64,000 bases of DNA, taken from NCBI RefSeq assembly GCF_018362775.1, contig NZ_JAGYXY010000001.1, forward strand, positions 697,126 to 761,125, in the 5' to 3' direction. Under the pieces are notes generated by a model. That model worked only from the letters and a program-made list of their open reading frames with translations, had not been told where the DNA came from and ran no database searches. The position numbers and the translations under genes were made by a program. Every line of letters starts with the position of its first letter. Within the stretch, counting starts at the first letter, position 1. The DNA is from Alistipes montrealensis. Lineage in GTDB: Bacteria; Bacteroidota; Bacteroidia; Bacteroidales; Rikenellaceae. Below, piece by piece: positions 8,156 to 17,197 of this stretch.

Positions 8156-8173
8156 ACCGTGTACGTTAACGAA
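8156..8173. promoter_or_regulatory. LacI-type operator half-conserved, in the leader
   Basis: The right half GTTAACGAA (8165-8173) is identical to the perfect site; the left half matches at 5 of 9 positions. It lies 26 bp before the first acetylesterase start codon. Confidence 0.5.
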
Positions 8174-8199
8174 AATAAACCGAAAGAAACTTCAGTTCT

Positions 8200-8967
8200 A
8201 TGAAAACCTCCCGATATTTCGGAATTCTCTTCGCCGCAGCCCTGCTATTTTCCGCAGGCGCATCCCGCGCCCAACAACGAATGCGGCTGTTCACCATCGG
8301 CGACTCGACCATGTCCTATAATAACAGGCCTTATGATCCGGCCTACGACCGGGGTTACGGCTGGGGCGACGCACTCAAACGGGTATTCGACACGACACGC
8401 CTCGAAATCCATAACTGCGCCCGCTCGGGCCGCAGTTCGAAAAGTTTTATCGACGAAGGGCTTTGGGACAAAGTGCTCGCACAACTGATGCCGGGCGACT
8501 GGCTGCTGATCCAGTTCGGCGGCAATGACCAGAAAACCGATCCCAAGCGCCATACCGACGCCGAGACCTCGTTCCGCGACAATTTCCGCCGCTTTATCCG
8601 CGAGGCCCGCGAAAAAGGCGCCCGGCCCCTGCTGGCAACGTCGGTCGTACGCCGCCGCTTCGACAAGGAGGGAAAACTGATCGACACTTACGGCTCCTAC
8701 ATCACGGCTGTCGAGGCCGTCGGAGCCGAATGCAACGTTCCGGTCATAGACCTCAAAACGGCTACGTGGGAGCTGGTCGAACAGGCCGGCGTCGAAGGTT
8801 CGAAGCGCTATTTCAACCATATCGAACCGGGCATTACCGAACGTTTCCCCGAGGGCAACGCCGACAATTCGCACTGGAACTACGACGGGGCCTACGAGGT
8901 GGCCCGGCTTTTCAGCGCCGAACTTACCGAAACACGGCATCCGCTTGCCGCCTACCTGCAGAAATAA
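8200..8967 (+). CDS. Rhamnogalacturonan/pectin acetylesterase, CE12 type (first copy)
   Basis: This secreted SGNH-fold esterase should remove acetyl groups from pectin so that lyases can act. The 255-residue protein has a signal peptide (about 1-24, ending A-S-R-A-Q). Block I is G-D-S-T-M (nucleophile Ser), and block II lies around G-R-S-S-K-S-F. Block III reads G-G-N-D, where the partner copy has G-H-N-D. The C-terminal catalytic Asp-His pair is in D-N-S-H-W-N. It is the first gene of the plus-strand operon, behind a promoter with LacI-type sites, and is followed after 13 bp by a second CE12 gene. Confidence 0.88.
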   Translation: MKTSRYFGILFAAALLFSAGASRAQQRMRLFTIGDSTMSYNNRPYDPAYDRGYGWGDALKRVFDTTRLEIHNCARSGRSSKSFIDEGLWDKVLAQLMPGDWLLIQFGGNDQKTDPKRHTDAETSFRDNFRRFIREAREKGARPLLATSVVRRRFDKEGKLIDTYGSYITAVEAVGAECNVPVIDLKTATWELVEQAGVEGSKRYFNHIEPGITERFPEGNADNSHWNYDGAYEVARLFSAELTETRHPLAAYLQK

Positions 8968-8980
8968 ACCGTATACAACT

Positions 8981-9754
8981 ATGAAAACTCTAAAACTTTT
9001 CCTCTGTGCATTGCTGCTGCTCCCGGCAGTGAAGGTCCTGGCCGAAGGCCCGGCGACGCTCTACACCATCGGCGACTCGACGATGGCCGAAAATACCAAG
9101 TGCGACGAAGACCCGGGCGATCCGGGCCGCGGCTGGGCCGAACCCCTGCAACGATTCTTCGATCCTTCGCAACTCGTCGTGCGCAACTGCGCCGTTTCGG
9201 GCCGCAGCACCAAGAGTTTTATCGACGAAGGCCGGTGGCAGAAGGTTCTCGACCGCATCGCCCCGGGCGACCTGCTGCTGATCCAGTTCGGGCACAACGA
9301 CGCCAAGAAAAGCGACCCGAAACGTTACACCGACCCCGAAACAAACTTTAAGGAAAACCTGCGCCGTTTCGTCAGCGAAGCCCGTGAAAAAGGCGCGACC
9401 CCGATCCTTGCAACCTCCGTCGTACGGCGGCAGTTCAACAGGGACGGCACGCTGCGCGATTCCCACGGACGTTACGTTCCGGCCGCCGCCGAAGTGGCTG
9501 CCGAACTGAACGTTCCGCTGGTGGATATGAACCGCCTGACGGGCAAACTCGTCCAGAAATACGGTCCCGAGGAGTCCAAGAAACTCTATCTCTATGTCGA
9601 ACCCAACGTCGCCGAACGCTTTCCCGACGGCAATGCCGACGATACGCATCTCTGCGTCCGCGGAGCCGAGGAGTTCGCAGCGCTCTTCGTCGAAGCCTGC
9701 GCCGCCTCGCACAACCCGCTGGGCAAATACGTGAACCCAACCCCCAACCGATAA
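8981..9754 (+). CDS. Rhamnogalacturonan/pectin acetylesterase, CE12 type (second copy)
   Basis: The 257-residue paralogue of the preceding gene shares the G-D-S-T-M nucleophile block, G-R-S-T-K-S-F, a canonical Q-F-G-H-N-D block III and a C-terminal D-D-T-H pair. The signal peptide is about residues 1-21. I chose 8981 as the start because M-K-T-L-K-L-F-L begins a normal signal peptide; the frame is open 36 bp further upstream. The two copies probably differ in substrate position (for example O-2 against O-3 acetyl, or rhamnogalacturonan against homogalacturonan), but the sequence alone does not show which. Confidence 0.88.
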   Translation: MKTLKLFLCALLLLPAVKVLAEGPATLYTIGDSTMAENTKCDEDPGDPGRGWAEPLQRFFDPSQLVVRNCAVSGRSTKSFIDEGRWQKVLDRIAPGDLLLIQFGHNDAKKSDPKRYTDPETNFKENLRRFVSEAREKGATPILATSVVRRQFNRDGTLRDSHGRYVPAAAEVAAELNVPLVDMNRLTGKLVQKYGPEESKKLYLYVEPNVAERFPDGNADDTHLCVRGAEEFAALFVEACAASHNPLGKYVNPTPNR

Positions 9755-9777
9755 CCAACCCCCAACCTGAAACCGCT

Positions 9778-12700
9778 ATGACCAAATTTTACCTGACCCT
9801 GTGCTGCCTGCTGTCCGCCCTTCTACCAGCGGCGGCCCAGCAGTTGACGGGCGTCGTGACCGACATCAACGGCGAACCGCTGCTCGGCGCCGTGGCGGCC
9901 CTCAAAGGCAAAACCACAGCTACGACGACCGGAGCCCGAGGCGAATACGCTTTGCAGGGCGTGGACCTGCGCAGGGATACGCTCGTCTTCACCTACGTCG
10001 GGATGAAGAAACTCGAAGTGCCCGTCGCAGGCCGCACGAAAATCGACGTACGGCTCGAAGAAATGAATACGTCCATCAACGAAGTGGTCGTGATCGGCTA
10101 CGGAACCGTGCGCCGCGCCGACCTCACCGGGGCCGTTTCGTCGGTTTCGGCCGAGGACATCGTCCGCACTCCCGTCAACAACATCGCCGAGGCCATTTCG
10201 GGTAAACTGGCCGGCGTACAGGTGCTCACCACCGACGGAGCCCCGGACGCCGAGGTGTCGATGTATGTCCGCGGGCGTAACTCCATCACCCAAAGCAGTT
10301 CGCCGCTCTACATCGTGGACGGCTTCCCCGTCTCGTCGATCTCCGACATCTCGCCCTCGGACATTCAGTCGATCGACGTACTGAAAGACGCCTCTTCGAC
10401 AGCCATCTACGGCTCGCGCGGCGCCAACGGCGTAATCATGATCACGACCAAAAGCGCCCACCAGAACGGCGTCAAGGTGTCGTTCAACGCCTATGCGGGC
10501 CTGAAATACGTGACCCCGATGCCCGACATGCTCGATCCGTACGAGTACGCCCTCTGGCAGTACGAACAATCGGTCTACCGGAACGCCGTCGGTTCGATGT
10601 ACGAGCCCTATTTCGGTGTCTACGAAGACATGCACCTCTATAAGAACTATGCAGGCAACGACTGGAAGAAGATCGTCTTCGGGCGCTCGGCCACCACGCA
10701 GAACTACAACGTGGCCCTCACGGGCAAAGGCGACAAGATGACCTACTCGGCCAGCTATACCCGCCAGATGGACGACGCGGTGATGATCACCTCGGACTTC
10801 GTACGCGACAATTTCACCTTCAAATTCCAGCACAAGCCCTCGCGCAAAGTCACGCTCGACTTCCAGACCCGCTTTTCAGACACGAAAATCTCAGGATCGG
10901 GCGCCAACGAGCAGAGCGGCGGACGCAGCAGCGACCCGCGCATGCGTTATGTCATGCAGTATTCGCCGATCCCGCTCAAAGGGCTCTCGATGGAGGGTTT
11001 CGACGACGACGAATTCTACAAGAACAGCGGCCTGTTCACCCCGACGGAATATATCCGCGACAACGACCGCATCCAGAAACGGCGCAATCTGGCGCTCTCG
11101 GGCGGTTTTAGCTGGACCATTGCCAAAAACCTGGTTTTCCGCTCAAACCTCAACTTCGAATTCAACTGGAACGAGAACCAGCGGTTTTTCGGCATCACGA
11201 CCTACTATGCGCGCATGAACTCCGTGGTCAAGGACCATCCGGCCATCGAACTGACGAATACCGATTCGCGCCGCATCTCCAACTACAACACACTCAGCTA
11301 CGACTTCAAGGACCTGCTGCCGAAGAAACACCGGCTCAGCGTGCTCGTCGGACAGGAACTGAACACGACCAAATCGCGGACGCTGACCACCGACATCGAC
11401 GGATTCCCCGTCACCTTCTCGTCGCGGCAGGCGTTTCGCTTCACGACCGAAGGCACGGCCGTATCGACCAATAACTTCTATGCGACGCCCGACAACCTGT
11501 TCTCGTTCTTCACGCGTATCAACTACTCCTACGACGACCGCTACCTGGTGACCGGCACGCTGCGCGCCGACGGATCGAGCAAGTTCCAGAAGAGCGAGCC
11601 CTGGGGTTATTTCCCCTCGGGAGCCGTTGCCTGGCGCATCTCCGAAGAGTCGTTCCTCAAGGACGCCGAGTGGCTTTCGCAACTGAAGCTGCGCGCCAGC
11701 ATCGGACTGGCGGGCAACGACAACATTCCCGGCGGCCAGACCCTTGCCGAATATACGTCCGACAACACACAGTTGCTGCCCTTCGAAACATCGGTCTCCT
11801 ACTGGTCGCAGGGCAAGTACATGACCAATCCCGACCTGGTGTGGGAAACCACCGTATCCCGGAACGTGGGACTCGATTTCGGGTTCTTCAACAACCGCCT
11901 GAGCGGTAACCTGGACCTCTACCTGAACACCACGCACGACCAATTGATCCTCTTCCCCATCAAGGGCGCGGGCTACACGCACCAGTACCGCAACATGGGC
12001 AACACGCAGAACAAAGGTCTCGAACTGGCGCTGAACGCCGTGCTGGTCGACAAACGCGACTATTCGCTGCAATTCTCGTTCAACATCGCCATGAACCGCA
12101 ACAAGGTGCTCGACCTGGGCGGACTGGACCGCATCGAAGCCTACTCTTCGTGGGCCTCGACACAGATCGACTACGACTTCGTAGTGATGCCGGGCCAATC
12201 GCTGGGGCAGATATGGGGATATGTCTCCGACGGCCGTTATCCGGCTTCCGACTTTACATGGACCGGATCCTCATGGCAGGCCAACGAAGGCGTGCTGGAC
12301 AATTCCCACATCGCCGGCAACGGCTGGGGTCCGGGCGCCGTGCGGTTCCGCGACCTGGGAGGCGACCCCGACGCCATTTCGGCCGGAACCGACCGCACGG
12401 TGCTGGGCTGCACGCTGCCCAAGGCTACCGGCGGTTTCTCGCTGGCGGGACGCATCAAGGGATTCGACTTCAACGCCAACTTCACCTATACGCTGGGCAA
12501 CAAGATCCTCAACGTCAACAAAGCCGAGTATACCTCGACGGCAGGCTACCGCTACCAGAACCTGCTCACGACGATGGATTCCCGCAACCGCTGGCAGAGC
12601 ATCGACGCCGCAGGACAGCGCATCACCGACCCGGCTCTGCTGGACGAAATCAACCGCGGCACTTCGATGTGGACCCCCATGAGCGCTTATCGCTACGTCA

Positions 12701-12966
12701 GCTCCTACATCGTCGAGGACGGTTCGTTCCTGCGTCTCAACTCGGCTACGATCGGCTACTCGCTGCCCGACGCACTTCTGCGCAAAATGCGACTGAGCCA
12801 GTTGCGCATCTACGTCACGGGGACGAACCTCTTCTGCTGGACCGGCTACTCGGGCTTCGACCCCGAAGTAGACACCCGGCGCTCCACGCCCCTTACACCC
12901 GGCGTAGACTATTCGCCCTATCCCAAGACCCGGGGCTTCATTGTCGGACTTAACCTTACCTTCTAA
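9778..12966 (+). CDS. SusC/RagA-type TonB-dependent outer-membrane transporter
   Basis: The 1062-residue outer-membrane protein imports oligosaccharides with energy from TonB. After a signal peptide (about 1-20) comes a carboxypeptidase-regulatory-like domain (about 22-95, L-T-G-V-V-T-D-I-N-G-E-P-L-L-G). The SusC/RagA signature around N-E-V-V-V-I-G-Y-G-T-V (101-111) follows, then the plug domain (about 115-220, with S-P-L-Y-I-V-D-G-F-P and A-S-S-T-A-I-Y-G-S-R-G-A-N-G-V). The 22-strand barrel ends in L-N-L-T-F, a terminal aromatic suited to barrel insertion. The SusD partner begins 2 bp after the stop. Enzymes around it point to pectic oligogalacturonides as cargo (inference). Confidence 0.96.
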   Translation: MTKFYLTLCCLLSALLPAAAQQLTGVVTDINGEPLLGAVAALKGKTTATTTGARGEYALQGVDLRRDTLVFTYVGMKKLEVPVAGRTKIDVRLEEMNTSINEVVVIGYGTVRRADLTGAVSSVSAEDIVRTPVNNIAEAISGKLAGVQVLTTDGAPDAEVSMYVRGRNSITQSSSPLYIVDGFPVSSISDISPSDIQSIDVLKDASSTAIYGSRGANGVIMITTKSAHQNGVKVSFNAYAGLKYVTPMPDMLDPYEYALWQYEQSVYRNAVGSMYEPYFGVYEDMHLYKNYAGNDWKKIVFGRSATTQNYNVALTGKGDKMTYSASYTRQMDDAVMITSDFVRDNFTFKFQHKPSRKVTLDFQTRFSDTKISGSGANEQSGGRSSDPRMRYVMQYSPIPLKGLSMEGFDDDEFYKNSGLFTPTEYIRDNDRIQKRRNLALSGGFSWTIAKNLVFRSNLNFEFNWNENQRFFGITTYYARMNSVVKDHPAIELTNTDSRRISNYNTLSYDFKDLLPKKHRLSVLVGQELNTTKSRTLTTDIDGFPVTFSSRQAFRFTTEGTAVSTNNFYATPDNLFSFFTRINYSYDDRYLVTGTLRADGSSKFQKSEPWGYFPSGAVAWRISEESFLKDAEWLSQLKLRASIGLAGNDNIPGGQTLAEYTSDNTQLLPFETSVSYWSQGKYMTNPDLVWETTVSRNVGLDFGFFNNRLSGNLDLYLNTTHDQLILFPIKGAGYTHQYRNMGNTQNKGLELALNAVLVDKRDYSLQFSFNIAMNRNKVLDLGGLDRIEAYSSWASTQIDYDFVVMPGQSLGQIWGYVSDGRYPASDFTWTGSSWQANEGVLDNSHIAGNGWGPGAVRFRDLGGDPDAISAGTDRTVLGCTLPKATGGFSLAGRIKGFDFNANFTYTLGNKILNVNKAEYTSTAGYRYQNLLTTMDSRNRWQSIDAAGQRITDPALLDEINRGTSMWTPMSAYRYVSSYIVEDGSFLRLNSATIGYSLPDALLRKMRLSQLRIYVTGTNLFCWTGYSGFDPEVDTRRSTPLTPGVDYSPYPKTRGFIVGLNLTF

Positions 12967-12968
12967 AG

Positions 12969-14912
12969 ATGAAAACGCTGAAAACAATCATACTCTTCGC
13001 CGCGGCGGTCTGCCTGAGTTCCTGCCTGAACGACTTTCTGGAAGCAGAGACCGAGTCGTCGTTCACAGGCGAGGCGATCTTCTCCGATCCCACGCTCGCC
13101 ACGGGAGCCGTGATGGGTATCTACGAGTCGATCAACTACAACTCGTTCAACGGCCGTCTGTGGGCTTATCACGGGTATAACAACGACAGCGAACGGCATC
13201 TCAGTTCCACGTCGGGCGTCACGCCCGCCCAAAACGACAGCCATTCCGCCTATGCCGTCTACAAATACAGCGAGACGGACAACTACTTCGGCGACGCTTT
13301 CTCCTACGCCATGATCGCTATCGAGCGGGCTAACAACTGTATCGAGGGACTGCGCACCTACGGCAACACGGAACACAATGCCGACCTGGCTTACCTGCTG
13401 GGCGAGGCGCTCTTCCTGCGCGCCTGGATTTACTACGAACTGGTGGGTATCTGGGGCAACATCCCGGCCCGCTTCGACGCGCTCTCCAACACAAACCTGT
13501 ATGCCGGGCGCGCCGACCGCGACGTGATCTGGAAACAATTGCTCACCGACCTGGAGGAATCCGCGCGGCTGATGCCGTGGCCCGGTCAGGGCGTCACGAG
13601 CACGGTATTGCGTCCCAACCGCGCCGCCGCCAAGGCATTGCGCGCCCGCATCGCCCTCACGGCAGGCGGCTATGCCTACCACCTCTACGGAGAGCTGAAC
13701 ACCGCGCAACTGAGCGCCGACCCCGAACTTACGGTCGAGAAGACCTACACCATCGCCCGCGACGAGTGCCGCGAAATCATGCAGCACGAAGGCAGCGGAT
13801 TCATCCTCGAAAACGACTTCGCCAAGATATTCAAGGACAACTGCGCCGTGAAAGTCTCGGCCGGAGGCGAACCCCTCTGGGAACTGCCCTTCAAATACAA
13901 TTCGCGCGGCAACTGGATGGTTGCGGCGGGCGTTTACCACCGCGGCCCGGGCGGCAGCGGGACCATCTCGTCCGACAGCGACCCTTATACCAGCGTCTAC
14001 ATGGGCGGCACGATGGGCGTCGTGCCCACGCTCTATTACGATTTCGACGTAAAGGACAAGCGGCGCGACATCTCGGTCGTAGCATTCCGCTGGGCCGACG
14101 GCGTACAGGAACTGACGCGCCCGAGCATGATGACCGGCGGCAAGCTGCGCGCCGAGTGGAAAGACCCGTCGATGGCCAAATTCTCGGCAAACGCCAACGA
14201 CGGCATCACGCCCATCGTGCTGCGCTATGCCGATGTACTGCTGATGTTCGCCGAAGCCGACAACCGCCTCAACGGCGGTCCGACCGACGACGCAAAACAG
14301 GCACTCCAGCGTATCCGCGAACGCGCTTTCGGCACGTCGCAGGCCGAATACGTCGCCTCGGTCTCCGGCTCGGAAGCCGACTTCCTGAAAGCCATTCAGA
14401 CGGAGCGGCGCCTCGAATTCGTCGGCGAGATGATCCGCAAACAGGACCTCATCCGCTGGAACCTGCTGAAGGCCAACATGGACCAGGTAAAGCAGGACAT
14501 GTACGACCTCAGGACGCTCTCGGGCAGCTACGCCGACGTTCCGGCTTATGTCTTCTGGAAATACAAGAGCAACGCCGCCGGAGAGCGCGAAATCGTCTGG
14601 TACGGACTCAACCGCGGCGAAACAGCGCCCGGAACCGAAGGACAGCAGGTCACCGACCAGGCGGCACTCGACGCCTGGATGAAAGCCGGGGGCTGGCGCA
14701 ACTGGAATCCTTCGGGCAATGCCGAAGCCGCACCCGCCACTCCGTCGCTGTGGATCACCTCGTCGCCCACGTCGGGTTACCTCTCCGACGCTTACATCGA
14801 AGCGCAGTACCACACCGACCCGGACCGCAGGCTCGACATGCCGCTGCCCTCGTCGGTCATCATGAACAGCCAGGGCCACCTGAACAATGCCTCACTGGGC
14901 TATAACAACTAA
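12969..14912 (+). CDS. SusD/RagB-type surface glycan-binding lipoprotein
   Basis: This 647-residue lipoprotein should sit as a lid on the adjacent SusC. The N-terminus is a lipoprotein signal ending L-S-S-C (Cys about residue 19), followed by F-L-E-A-E-T-E-S-S-F-T typical of SusD proteins. TPR-like helical segments include A-L-F-L-R-A-W-I-Y-Y-E-L-V-G-I-W-G-N-I-P. The C-terminal signature Y-A-D-V-L-L-M-F-A-E-A, then R-x-R-A and E-R-R-L-E-F-V-G-E, is conserved. It is somewhat longer than average (about 500-600). Tight linkage to susC and the downstream beta-helix gene indicates one transcription unit. Confidence 0.95.
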   Translation: MKTLKTIILFAAAVCLSSCLNDFLEAETESSFTGEAIFSDPTLATGAVMGIYESINYNSFNGRLWAYHGYNNDSERHLSSTSGVTPAQNDSHSAYAVYKYSETDNYFGDAFSYAMIAIERANNCIEGLRTYGNTEHNADLAYLLGEALFLRAWIYYELVGIWGNIPARFDALSNTNLYAGRADRDVIWKQLLTDLEESARLMPWPGQGVTSTVLRPNRAAAKALRARIALTAGGYAYHLYGELNTAQLSADPELTVEKTYTIARDECREIMQHEGSGFILENDFAKIFKDNCAVKVSAGGEPLWELPFKYNSRGNWMVAAGVYHRGPGGSGTISSDSDPYTSVYMGGTMGVVPTLYYDFDVKDKRRDISVVAFRWADGVQELTRPSMMTGGKLRAEWKDPSMAKFSANANDGITPIVLRYADVLLMFAEADNRLNGGPTDDAKQALQRIRERAFGTSQAEYVASVSGSEADFLKAIQTERRLEFVGEMIRKQDLIRWNLLKANMDQVKQDMYDLRTLSGSYADVPAYVFWKYKSNAAGEREIVWYGLNRGETAPGTEGQQVTDQAALDAWMKAGGWRNWNPSGNAEAAPATPSLWITSSPTSGYLSDAYIEAQYHTDPDRRLDMPLPSSVIMNSQGHLNNASLGYNN

Positions 14913-14928
14913 AACCGTGCGACCAACC

Positions 14929-16935
14929 ATGAAAAACGCTATCCATATCCTGAAACTACTCGCCGCGGCCGTGCTGGCAACAGGACTCGGAGCCTGCCAG
15001 GATGCCGCCGTCGAGGTGTACGATGCTTCGCTAGGCAGCCTGCTCCGCCCCTCGGCAGTCAGGGCAATCGCCAACGATTCCGAAAACATCACCGTCTCAT
15101 GGCGCGGCGCGGCCGGTTCGTTCCGGCTCGAATATGCCCTGAGCGCCGATTTCGCAGGCGACATCGCCGTCATCGAATCCATCGAAGGCAACAAATACAC
15201 TGTCGGAGAACTTGCAGAAGCTACGAGTTACTACTTCCGCGTAAAGAGCCTGTCGGACAAAACGGGCGTCTCGTCGTCGGAATACTCCGCCGTAGCAACG
15301 GCCCGGACGCTCACCGAACCGAAGATACCGAACGTCAAAGCCACCTCGGAAATGGTTTACACCACTACGCCGTGGTCCGTAACCTGCACCGTGACGATGA
15401 CCTGGGGCGACAGCGAAACCGAGCCGGAAGCCATCACCGAGGTACGCGCCACACCGACCGAAGGCGGCGAAGCGCTTCTCTTCCCCGTTTCGGAAGAGGA
15501 GGCCGCGGCGCAGCAAATCGCATTCAGCGAAGGCGTGCTCACCGACACGGAATACTCGCTGGAACTCTACGCCGGGAAGAAGATGCGCGGTTCGTGCACG
15601 CACCGCACCGTTCCGGGACCTGTTCCGGCGCTCTACGCCTCGGCACATCTCGACTTCACGACCGACCCCGTCAGCGCCTCGGCGGAAATTCGCTGGGAAC
15701 TCTATTACGTCGAACCCGAAACGCTCTCCGAAATCGTCCTCGCGCGCAAAGGTTCCGAAACGCCCGAACAGCAGGTTCCCGTCACTCCGGCCGACATCAC
15801 CGCAGGCTCGATGACCGTGACGAACCTCGCACCCGGCGCGGAATACACCGCTACATTGAAAGCCAAGGACGGGCAGGCGGTCGCCTCGTCCGAATTCACG
15901 ACCCCCGCAGCACCGTCATCCGACGTGATCGTAGCACGGCCGGGCGATGACCTCGCCGCAATCATCAGCGATCCCGACCGCCAGCGCGACACCGTCTACC
16001 TCGTGGCAGGAGAATATACGTTCACCGAAAATGCGCCCGTAGTAACGCGCAACCTGGTGCTCACCTCGGACGATCCGTCGCGGACCGTCGTCAACGCCGG
16101 AACCGCTTTCCGCGGCTCGGGGACCTTCGATCGCCTCATATTGCGCAACATCCGCTTCAACTGCGCGACCTACCTGTGCCAGATCACCAACACCGATTAC
16201 GACATCGGCCTCTACCGCATCGAAAACTGCATTGTGGACCTCAATTCGGGCGCCACGGGCAATTCGACGCTCTTCAGCACTTCGGGTACGGCGGCAAACG
16301 CCTCGCTGCAAATCCTGCGGACGTTCGAAGTCGAAAATTCGCTGGTCTTCGCCAACAAGGGACAGACGCAGAATATCGTCTACACGATGTCCTCGACCTC
16401 GGGTATCCCCCGGTTCGGCAAACTCCTGCTCCGCAACTCGACCTTCGCCAACTGTGCCCGCGGACTGGTGGCGAACTCCGGACCGGAAGACTATGCCTTC
16501 GAAGTCACCATCGAAAACTGCACGCTCTACAACATCGCGTGCGGCGGAAACTACGCGGTGGTCGACATTCGCAACAAAGGAAACGCGAACCAATCGAAAC
16601 GCTCCGTCTCGCTGCGCAACTCGGTACTCTGGTTCGGCGGGGCGAACTATAAAATACTCCAGTTTGCCGGAAGCGGCGAGGGGCAGTATGTTCCCAAGGA
16701 GCAGATCGACTGCACGAACTTCTACCACTTCGCCGCGCAGACCCCGACGTTCGGATCGAGCGCCTACAACATCGCCGATCGGATGACCGCCTACAACGGC
16801 GCCCCCGCCGACCTGTGGCAGAACCCCATGGCCGACCCGTCGGCCGCCGGAGCCTCGTTCCGGATCAAGGACCAGTCGGTACGCGCCGCACAGGAAGCAG
16901 CCGGAACCACACTCGGCGATCCCCGTTGGGAATAA
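14929..16935 (+). CDS. Surface lipoprotein: fibronectin III-like domains plus DUF5123-type beta-helix
   Basis: The 668-residue product has a lipobox (G-L-G-A-C near residue 23). Next come three Ig-like or fibronectin type III-like modules (roughly residues 35-340, with repeats of the type Y-x-F-R-V-K and L-A-P-G-A-E-Y-T-A-T-L-K-A). From about residue 345 a right-handed parallel beta-helix region (DUF4957/DUF5123 type) runs to the end. Such proteins are common in pectin loci of this phylum and are thought to bind glycan at the cell surface. I placed the start at 14929 on the signal sequence. The last 324 bp are almost identical to the end of the gene at 17198-19168, while the rest is clearly divergent. 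Confidence 0.75.
   Translation: MKNAIHILKLLAAAVLATGLGACQDAAVEVYDASLGSLLRPSAVRAIANDSENITVSWRGAAGSFRLEYALSADFAGDIAVIESIEGNKYTVGELAEATSYYFRVKSLSDKTGVSSSEYSAVATARTLTEPKIPNVKATSEMVYTTTPWSVTCTVTMTWGDSETEPEAITEVRATPTEGGEALLFPVSEEEAAAQQIAFSEGVLTDTEYSLELYAGKKMRGSCTHRTVPGPVPALYASAHLDFTTDPVSASAEIRWELYYVEPETLSEIVLARKGSETPEQQVPVTPADITAGSMTVTNLAPGAEYTATLKAKDGQAVASSEFTTPAAPSSDVIVARPGDDLAAIISDPDRQRDTVYLVAGEYTFTENAPVVTRNLVLTSDDPSRTVVNAGTAFRGSGTFDRLILRNIRFNCATYLCQITNTDYDIGLYRIENCIVDLNSGATGNSTLFSTSGTAANASLQILRTFEVENSLVFANKGQTQNIVYTMSSTSGIPRFGKLLLRNSTFANCARGLVANSGPEDYAFEVTIENCTLYNIACGGNYAVVDIRNKGNANQSKRSVSLRNSVLWFGGANYKILQFAGSGEGQYVPKEQIDCTNFYHFAAQTPTFGSSAYNIADRMTAYNGAPADLWQNPMADPSAAGASFRIKDQSVRAAQEAAGTTLGDPRWE
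16612..16935 (+). repeat. 324-bp near-identical segment, copy 1
   Basis: An ungapped alignment with 18845-19168 shows 7 differences in 324 positions (about 98% identity), ending at the stop codon. Identity drops sharply on both sides. Confidence 0.9.
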
Positions 16936-16957
16936 GCCGAGATGCAAAAACAGAAAA

Positions 16958-16984
16958 GGGCCGATCGCCACATTGGCGCTGCCC
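16958..16984 (+). other. Stem-loop in the spacer before the small-peptide gene
   Basis: GGGC (16958-16961) pairs with GCCC (16981-16984) and an inner CGCCA pairs with TGGCG around a CAT loop. No T-run follows. It lies in the longest gap (88 bp) of the right-arm operon, so it could stabilise or process the mRNA end of the upstream genes. Confidence 0.35.
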
Positions 16985-17023
16985 GCCGGAAAACAAAACA
17001 GTCATTCTTAAAAAATTGATAGT

Positions 17024-17182
17024 ATGAATCGACATATTGCAAGCTACTCCGCACCGAGTATCGAGATACTGAACATTCAGATCGAACGGGGTTTCGCCCA
17101 AAGCGGCATTATAAATTACGACGAGACGGACGGTACAGAGGGAACCGGTTCGGATTACGGCTCCAGCGAAGATTGGTTCTGA
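17024..17182 (+). CDS. 52-residue peptide of the 'E-R/K-G-F-A' type, precedes a fimbrillin-like gene
   Basis: This small open frame starts M-N-R-H-I-A-S-Y and holds the core A-P-S-I-E-I-L ... E-R-G-F-A-Q-S-G (about residues 10-28). It ends in an acidic, Gly/Ser-rich tail with aromatic residues (D-W-F at the end). It has no signal peptide and no cysteine. A second member lies at 62601-62771; over a 22-residue ungapped core the two share 11 identical residues. Both are followed within 11-15 bp by a lipoprotein with a fimbrillin-like domain. Function is unknown; a secreted or modified peptide, a chaperone-like partner or a leader peptide are all possible. Conservation of core and context argues that it is translated. 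Confidence 0.7.
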   Translation: MNRHIASYSAPSIEILNIQIERGFAQSGIINYDETDGTEGTGSDYGSSEDWF

Positions 17183-17197
17183 CAAACGACAGAAACC

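Noticed and set aside
12963..14879. 638-codon minus-strand frame opposite susD
   Set aside because: It mirrors the SusD gene almost exactly and has no domain features.
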